Assembly (NCBI GenBank): GCA_018362935.1 | Contig: JAHALQ010000003.1 | Coordinates: 69,891-133,890 of the forward strand | Source of the DNA: Pseudomonadota bacterium | GTDB lineage: Bacteria > Pseudomonadota > Alphaproteobacteria > RF32 > CAG-239 | DNA: 64,000 nucleotides | Direction of reading: 5' to 3' | Shown here: positions 59,624 to 64,000 of the stretch, piece after piece | Position numbering within the stretch: the first letter of the stretch is position 1 | How the letters are laid out: every line of letters begins with the position of its first letter | The notes under the pieces: generated by a model | What the model was told of the DNA's origin: nothing | The model's database searches: none | Seen by the model: the letters and a program-made list of their open reading frames with translations, nothing else | Program-made: the position numbers and the translations under genes

Positions 59624-61027
59624 ATGAAGCGACTTATTATTACTTTGGCGGCGGTTATGCTGCACGCGGTGCCGGCCATGGCTCAAATCGGCAATTCGTT
59701 TGCCGATCTGGTGGAAAAGCTCCAGCCGAGCGTGGTCAATATATCGACGGCCGACCTTCCGGCCGAGGACAGCGAGGCGCATGACGATGCGCTGGGTATT
59801 GCCAGCCCCAATCCGTCGATTCAGAAATATTTTTCACCCCCAAACCCGGGACGGACCTCACTCGGCTCCGGTTTTATAATCGACGCGCAGGGACATATCC
59901 TGACGAACAACCATGTGATTGAAAATGCCAAAGAAATCTGGGTGACGCTGGCCGACGAAAGCCAATTGCAGGCCAAACTTGTCGGTGCGGATAAAAAAAC
60001 CGATGTTGCGCTGATTAAAATCGACAGCAAAAAGCCGCTCGTTCCGGTCAAACTCGGGGATTCCGACAAAATCCGCGCCGGTGACTGGATTATCGCTATC
60101 GGGAATCCGTTCGGCCTGGGCGGCAGCGTGACAGCGGGCATTGTTTCGGCCAAGTCGCGCGATATTGAAGCCGGCGCTTATGATAATTTTATCCAGACCG
60201 ATGCTTCGATTAACCAGGGCAGTTCCGGCGGCCCGATGTTTGACATGAACGGCGAGGTTATCGGCGTGAATACGGCCATTTTTTCGACCTCAGGCGGCAG
60301 CATGGGTATCGGTTTTGCCACACCGATTAACCTGTTGAAATTCGTTATTGACGAAATCAAAAGCAAAGGCAAGGTCGAGCGCGGCTGGCTCGGCATCCGC
60401 ATTCAGCCGCAAAACCGCGACATGGCTTCCAGCGTTGCGCAAAATGTGCCGGCGGGCGTTATGATCAGCTCGGTATCGGAAGACAGCGCCGCCAAAAAAG
60501 CCGGTATTGAAGCAGGCGACGTGATTATTGCGATGAACGGCACCGAAATTTTGAACCCCAAGGAATTTTCGCGGCGCATTGCCGAAACAAAGGCAGGAAA
60601 ATCCGTTAAACTTGATGTGTGGCGCAATGCCGAAGTCACAAGTTTTGAACTTGCCGTTGAGAAAATGCCCGATGAAGCACCGGCAGTTTCCAAAGCGGCT
60701 GCCGAAACGGCAATAACCGACAATGTCAACGAACTGGGATTAGAACTGGAAGAACTGACCCCCGGTCTGATTGACAAATACCAATTCCCCGAAGATGCCA
60801 ACGGCGCGGTTGTAAAATCTGTGCTGACCGGCAGCGATGCCGAAGCCAAAGGCCTGCGCCCCGGTGATTTGATAACACAGATTGACAAGAAAGCTATTTT
60901 TGATTTAAATGACGTCAAAACTTATATTGACGAAGCCAAAAAAGAAAACAACCGTCCGGTGCTTCTGTTAATCAACAATAACAATCTTCCGCATTTTGCG
61001 GCGGTTAAGCTGGTGAATCATGAGTAG
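59624..61027 (+). CDS. DegP/HtrA-type periplasmic serine protease
   Basis: A 467-residue protein with signal peptide (cleavage after AMA, about 20), trypsin-like domain and two PDZ domains. The triad is His97 (ILTNNHVIE), Asp127 (KKTDVALIKID) and Ser201 (NQGSSGGPMF). PDZ1 (about 255-340) has RGWLGIRIQP, and PDZ2 (about 365-460) has GLRPGDLITQIDKKAI. It degrades or refolds envelope proteins. It starts five bases after hflC, with GGA upstream. The short LA loop between residues 45 and 80 is closer to DegQ/DegS-length enzymes than to E. coli DegP. Confidence 0.95.
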   Translation: MKRLIITLAAVMLHAVPAMAQIGNSFADLVEKLQPSVVNISTADLPAEDSEAHDDALGIASPNPSIQKYFSPPNPGRTSLGSGFIIDAQGHILTNNHVIENAKEIWVTLADESQLQAKLVGADKKTDVALIKIDSKKPLVPVKLGDSDKIRAGDWIIAIGNPFGLGGSVTAGIVSAKSRDIEAGAYDNFIQTDASINQGSSGGPMFDMNGEVIGVNTAIFSTSGGSMGIGFATPINLLKFVIDEIKSKGKVERGWLGIRIQPQNRDMASSVAQNVPAGVMISSVSEDSAAKKAGIEAGDVIIAMNGTEILNPKEFSRRIAETKAGKSVKLDVWRNAEVTSFELAVEKMPDEAPAVSKAAAETAITDNVNELGLELEELTPGLIDKYQFPEDANGAVVKSVLTGSDAEAKGLRPGDLITQIDKKAIFDLNDVKTYIDEAKKENNRPVLLLINNNNLPHFAAVKLVNHE

Positions 61028-61475
61028 AGTGGATTTTTATCATTTGCAGAGCCAGACGCTGGAAAACGTTCTGCCCAAGCTTCTGGAAAAAGCGTATGAA
61101 ACCAAAAAAAGCATTGTCGTGCGCGTCGGCAACGACGAGCGTGTCGAATTTCTGAATGCCCATTTGTGGACATATAACGACCAGTCTTTTCTGCCGCACG
61201 GCAGCAAAAAAGACGGCAATGCCGAACTGCAGCCCATCTGGCTTACCAGCGGCACGGACAATCCGAATATGGCGAGTTTTCTGTTTCTGGTCGACGGCGC
61301 TGCCGCCACGCCGGAAGAAATCGAGGGGTATGCCCGCGTCTTTAATATATTTGACGGCAATTCTCCGGAAGCGCTGGCACAGGCGCGCAATTTCTGGAAA
61401 ACGCTCAAAGCCGCAGGCGCCGAATGTTTTTACTGGCAGCAGGATGAGCGCGGCAGCTGGAAACAGGCGGCTTAA
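61020..61475 (+). CDS. holC: DNA polymerase III chi subunit
   Basis: A 151-residue protein with the chi-subunit order: RVDFYHLQSQTLENVLPKLL at the start, LNAHLWTYNDQSFLPHG in the middle and VFNIFDGNSPEALAQARNFW near the end. Chi binds single-strand-binding protein and links the clamp loader to the replisome. It overlaps the degP stop by eight bases. The usual alphaproteobacterial neighbour, leucyl aminopeptidase pepA, is absent; the gene has moved into the hflKC-degP operon. Confidence 0.93.
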   Translation: MSRVDFYHLQSQTLENVLPKLLEKAYETKKSIVVRVGNDERVEFLNAHLWTYNDQSFLPHGSKKDGNAELQPIWLTSGTDNPNMASFLFLVDGAAATPEEIEGYARVFNIFDGNSPEALAQARNFWKTLKAAGAECFYWQQDERGSWKQAA

Positions 61476-61485
61476 GACGATGAAA

Positions 61486-61516
61486 AAACTCCCGGAAAAA
61501 TCCGGGAGTTTTTTTG
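61486..61516 (+). terminator. Terminator after holC
   Basis: ACTCCCGGA-AAAA-TCCGGGAGT followed by a run of T. The A-run on the other side lets it serve the convergent gene at 61531 as well. Confidence 0.92.
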
Positions 61517-61530
61517 CGAGAGGCAGACTA

Positions 61531-62412
61531 TCAATAGTCAAAGTCATACGGAATTTGTTCTCCCATAAACTTCATGCCGGCGCAGGAGGTTCGAATATTG
61601 TATTTTTTATAGCAGTATTCGGAAAATCCCATCTCAACGCCGTTGTATTCGTAGCTGTTATATCCGTATTGCTCTTCCTGCCAAGCCTGATAACACGGAT
61701 TGTTGGTACAGTCTTCCTGATATCCGGAGTCGTCATAAGACCCGGAGTACCAACTCTTATAAGTACAGGAAGGCGTACTCCAACCACATGAATTGTCATT
61801 GCCGCAGTTATAGCCGATGCAATCGTCTTTCATGCAGTAATATTTAACTTCATATTGAGCATTGCCGCAGGCATCCTTATAGGTTCCGCCGTTATAGGTT
61901 CTGGCGCCGACATAAGGCAAATCGCCGTAACCGGAATACGACGCAGCCAGGCATTGGACATAGTCATATGCGTATTTCTTATAACTCGTATTATTATTTC
62001 TTCGATAACAGCTGGTATTTCCAGAAGTTGCCCTTTGATCGCAGCAGAGCTCGTATTCGCAGGCCGGCAGTTTGGAATACGTATAATATCCGTAACTGCA
62101 GGCGGTACCGTCGCATTTATATTTCTGTTTGTTCTGCGGACATTTGGTCACCGTCTGTCCATCGGAACAAGTATAGGTGCCGTTACTGGCAACTTTGTTA
62201 TAGCCGAGCTCGGTACATTGTTCCGGGCATTGGATGCAGGATACCTTGCTGGTGTCAAACGGGCAGACAATATAGTCGCCGCTGCAGTTGCCGGCTGTGG
62301 TATTATAGCCCAAATCCGCGCAAGACGGGCTTGCCGTACAGGAAATAGCCGCCCATGCCGCACCAGTGCTCAGCAAGGATGCACTTCCTATGATTATCGC
62401 TAATTTTCTCAT
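61531..62412 (-). CDS. Secreted Cys/Tyr-rich module protein
   Basis: A 293-residue protein with signal peptide (cleavage after AWA, about 21). It begins with CADLGYNTTAGNCSGDYIVC and CPFDTSKVSC, then a second unit (CTELGYNKVASNGTYTC). The rest is exceptionally rich in Tyr, Cys, Ser and Asn (NSYEYNGVEMGFSEYC). No catalytic motif is seen. The many cysteines imply disulphide bonding; a surface or matrix role is inferred. AAGGAG lies eight bases before the ATG. It follows the related gene at 62437 with a 24-base gap, so the two are an operon. Confidence 0.78.
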   Translation of the reverse strand: MRKLAIIIGSASLLSTGAAWAAISCTASPSCADLGYNTTAGNCSGDYIVCPFDTSKVSCIQCPEQCTELGYNKVASNGTYTCSDGQTVTKCPQNKQKYKCDGTACSYGYYTYSKLPACEYELCCDQRATSGNTSCYRRNNNTSYKKYAYDYVQCLAASYSGYGDLPYVGARTYNGGTYKDACGNAQYEVKYYCMKDDCIGYNCGNDNSCGWSTPSCTYKSWYSGSYDDSGYQEDCTNNPCYQAWQEEQYGYNSYEYNGVEMGFSEYCYKKYNIRTSCAGMKFMGEQIPYDFDY

Positions 62413-62436
62413 TTTTTTTCTCCTTTTTCTAGAGCA

Positions 62437-63702
62437 CTAAGGTAAACAATGGACTTTGCTTGTGTCATACGGACATTTGACGTAATGTCCGCTGCTGCAG
62501 CTGCTGGCGCTCTCGGTATAGCCGAGGGTCGAACAATTGGTGTTCGGCGTGGTGCACCAGTATTTGAAGTTTGTCGCGCAGCCCGTGACAATATGTTGTC
62601 CCGAACAGGTTGCACCGGTAGTGTCGCAGACATAACCGCTGGGGCAGCCGCCGCCGGAACCGCTGCAACAAGTGTACTTTTCGGAACAGGCTTCATAGTT
62701 TGACTGTGATGCGCTGCCGCCAAGACTGCTGCACTGGGCTGAAGTGTATTTGCCCAGGTTCGGACACGGGTTGCATTCCAGACATCCGGTGCATCCCGGG
62801 GGTGCCTGGGTTTTGCAGGTTATGCCGGTGCCGCAGGTCACCGTCGCCGGGCAGGAACAGGTCGAGGCTTTATAATTACAGATGTCGGTACCCAATATCT
62901 TCGGGCTCGGACAGTTAGACGTCGTGTACTGATACTCGCTTCCGCACGGGACGCAAGACCAACAGTCCAGACCGCCGACATCAGACGAATTAATCTTCGT
63001 ACACGCCATCGTCGGATCATTGGCCGCTACATAGCCGGAATTATAATCCGCGCAGACCTTCGGGATACATTTCTGACACAGTTTCGGCGTGCCGGTCGAG
63101 CCGTCCTGATTGATTGCCTTCTCGTTTGCCCCGCAGCTGATCCAGCTCCACGGCCCCGAATGCAGATACGCGTTACCTGCCGGCCGCGCCGGTGTATAGC
63201 CGGTGTTGCAGGAGTAATAGTAATTGGCACAGGTGCCGAAGTTGGTCATCACCGCCACGTTTGAACCGCTCTTGTAACTTGTCCCCCAGCCGGAAGAAAC
63301 CTGCGAATTGGTCGAACAGTCAATGCAGCCCGAATACAAACCCTCGCAGGCATCATCGTTGACGGTTTTGCCGTTGGGACAGCCGCCCGCCACGCCTTTG
63401 CCTTTGGCATATTTGTATTGCGGAAAACATTTGCAGTCCGACCAGCATTTTACTCTGCCCGGCATATATTTAGGCGAACATGTCTTCTTAGGCGGAACTT
63501 CGGAAAGCCAGCCTTTCGCCTCACAACTAATCGGGTCGTACATTGTCGGATTTTTGGCCGTGTTAACTCGGCTTTTTGAAAAAGATACTTTATCCTGATA
63601 CTTAGGGAGCCAATAAATATCAGCTAAGGCTGTCTGGCTGATGCCTACGACAAACCCTGCCGCCACGAGGGCAGCCCCTAAGATGCGAGTAATATTTCTC
63701 AT
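62437..63702 (-). CDS. Secreted cysteine-rich module protein
   Basis: A 421-residue protein with signal peptide (cleavage after ALA, about 27) and more than 40 Cys spread in several module types: KCWSDCKCFPQYKYAKGKG; repeated CxxC pairs (CQKC, CWSCVPC, CLECNPC); TCSGQHIVTGCATNFKYWC; and a final CSTLGYTESASSC with CPYDTSKVHC. The last two recur in 55274-56470 and 61531-62412. No known family is recognised. The start ATG at 63702 has AAAGGTGA nine bases upstream; a GTG at 63714 is less likely. First gene of a two-gene operon; shares its upstream region with the divergent gene at 63951. Confidence 0.78.
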   Translation of the reverse strand: MRNITRILGAALVAAGFVVGISQTALADIYWLPKYQDKVSFSKSRVNTAKNPTMYDPISCEAKGWLSEVPPKKTCSPKYMPGRVKCWSDCKCFPQYKYAKGKGVAGGCPNGKTVNDDACEGLYSGCIDCSTNSQVSSGWGTSYKSGSNVAVMTNFGTCANYYYSCNTGYTPARPAGNAYLHSGPWSWISCGANEKAINQDGSTGTPKLCQKCIPKVCADYNSGYVAANDPTMACTKINSSDVGGLDCWSCVPCGSEYQYTTSNCPSPKILGTDICNYKASTCSCPATVTCGTGITCKTQAPPGCTGCLECNPCPNLGKYTSAQCSSLGGSASQSNYEACSEKYTCCSGSGGGCPSGYVCDTTGATCSGQHIVTGCATNFKYWCTTPNTNCSTLGYTESASSCSSGHYVKCPYDTSKVHCLP

Positions 63703-63867
63703 GGTCTTGCTCACCTTTTAAATTTACTACACCTATGATATTAGTATACGATGAAAAAGTGTATCCTTCAACATAAAAAGGCATTGTAACAAAAATGTCA
63801 CAATCATTATTTTCCAAAATATAACGTTTCTTTCCCTTTCCAAGCAACCGCCTGTTCATATTATTAA

Positions 63868-63914
63868 TTGACTCCTCTATATAAATTTGCTAATATTAAT
63901 GATAGTTAACTATC
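63868..63914 (+). promoter_or_regulatory. Promoter with palindromic operator
   Basis: TTGACT (63868-63873), exact 17-base spacer, TAATAT (63891-63896), then the perfect 14-base palindrome GATAGTTAACTATC (63901-63914) over the expected start of transcription. A dimeric repressor, perhaps MarR-like, is inferred. The rest of 63703-63867 is A+T-rich with nothing else I can support. Confidence 0.6.
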
Positions 63915-63950
63915 AATTACAGGATATGAATTGACAAAACGGAGGCAGCC

Positions 63951-64000
63951 ATGGGAAAGAGCAGATTGACAGGATTGGGAACAGTATTTGCCATGGTTCT
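63951..64000 (+). CDS. Start of an exported or membrane protein (partial)
   Basis: An ATG at 63951 with GGAGG six bases upstream and a good promoter-operator before it. Only 16 codons are visible, MGKSRLTGLGTVFAMV, which look like the beginning of a signal peptide or membrane helix. The rest lies beyond the window, so no function can be given. Confidence 0.6.
   Translation, partial: MGKSRLTGLGTVFAMV

Noticed and set aside
63620..63859. 79-codon minus-strand frame upstream of the cysteine-rich gene
   Set aside because: It overlaps the signal-peptide coding region of 62437-63702 in another frame and has no good initiation site.

Overview
The window looks like a chromosomal segment of an uncultured, probably host-associated alphaproteobacterium. 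Three neighbourhoods are alphaproteobacterial in character (established knowledge of synteny, not a search): amiC-ponA-prfB divergent from rne with an M48 protease after it, mrp divergent from hflK-hflC-degP, and RNase E with a long acidic insertion in its S1 domain. Several secreted cysteine-rich proteins of unknown family suggest one of the poorly described gut alphaproteobacterial lineages; that is inference only. Most genes have moderate G+C. The three sugar genes at about 166-3273 are visibly A+T-richer. I see no insertion sequence, integrase, prophage block, rRNA or CRISPR array.

Layout. 1-4370 (minus strand) is a surface-glycan operon: DegT-type aminotransferase, WbqC-like protein, WecF-like transferase, ATP-grasp ligase and a partial GT2. 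It is preceded by an unusual leader (about 4371-4710) with a small open frame, a terminator hairpin and a stem that would cover the ribosome binding site. 4884-8513 holds a cyclophilin and a RimK-like ligase / inactive-transglutaminase membrane protein / retropepsin cassette whose protease gene is frameshifted. 8664-20765 is mostly envelope genes: an unknown possible thiol-fold protein, an OprB porin, a Cys-repeat protein, two small orphan genes, SIMPL and membrane proteins, an operon of two lytic enzymes with two related secreted proteins, and a uracil-DNA glycosylase. 20915-29581 has a TPR lipoprotein, clpP-clpX and a gtr-like glycan-modification cluster. 29636-37785 carries tig, tRNA-Leu(UAG), a lipoprotein, prfC, cysS and gltX. 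37869-44083 has mlaC, an amino-acid-binding protein, hydrolases and a YhdP-like protein. 44064-55217 has prfB with a +1 frameshift site, ponA, amiC, rne, an M48 protease and an unknown gene. 55274-64000 has mrp, hflKC, degP and holC, flanked by cysteine-rich secreted proteins, one fused to a phage-collar-like domain.

How the genes work together. Protein quality control (trigger factor, ClpXP, HflKC, DegP, M48 protease, cyclophilin) and translation termination (RF2 and RF3) are both well represented. RF2 has the classical +1 site. The RF3 gene is preceded by a hairpin holding a perfect Shine-Dalgarno, a short overlapping frame and an A7 run placed so that a -1 slip would enter prfC; this is the most interesting candidate for new regulation. 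The cysteine-rich secreted proteins share short modules and are the best candidate for an undescribed protein family. Functions are by-eye family recognition; no database search was possible.
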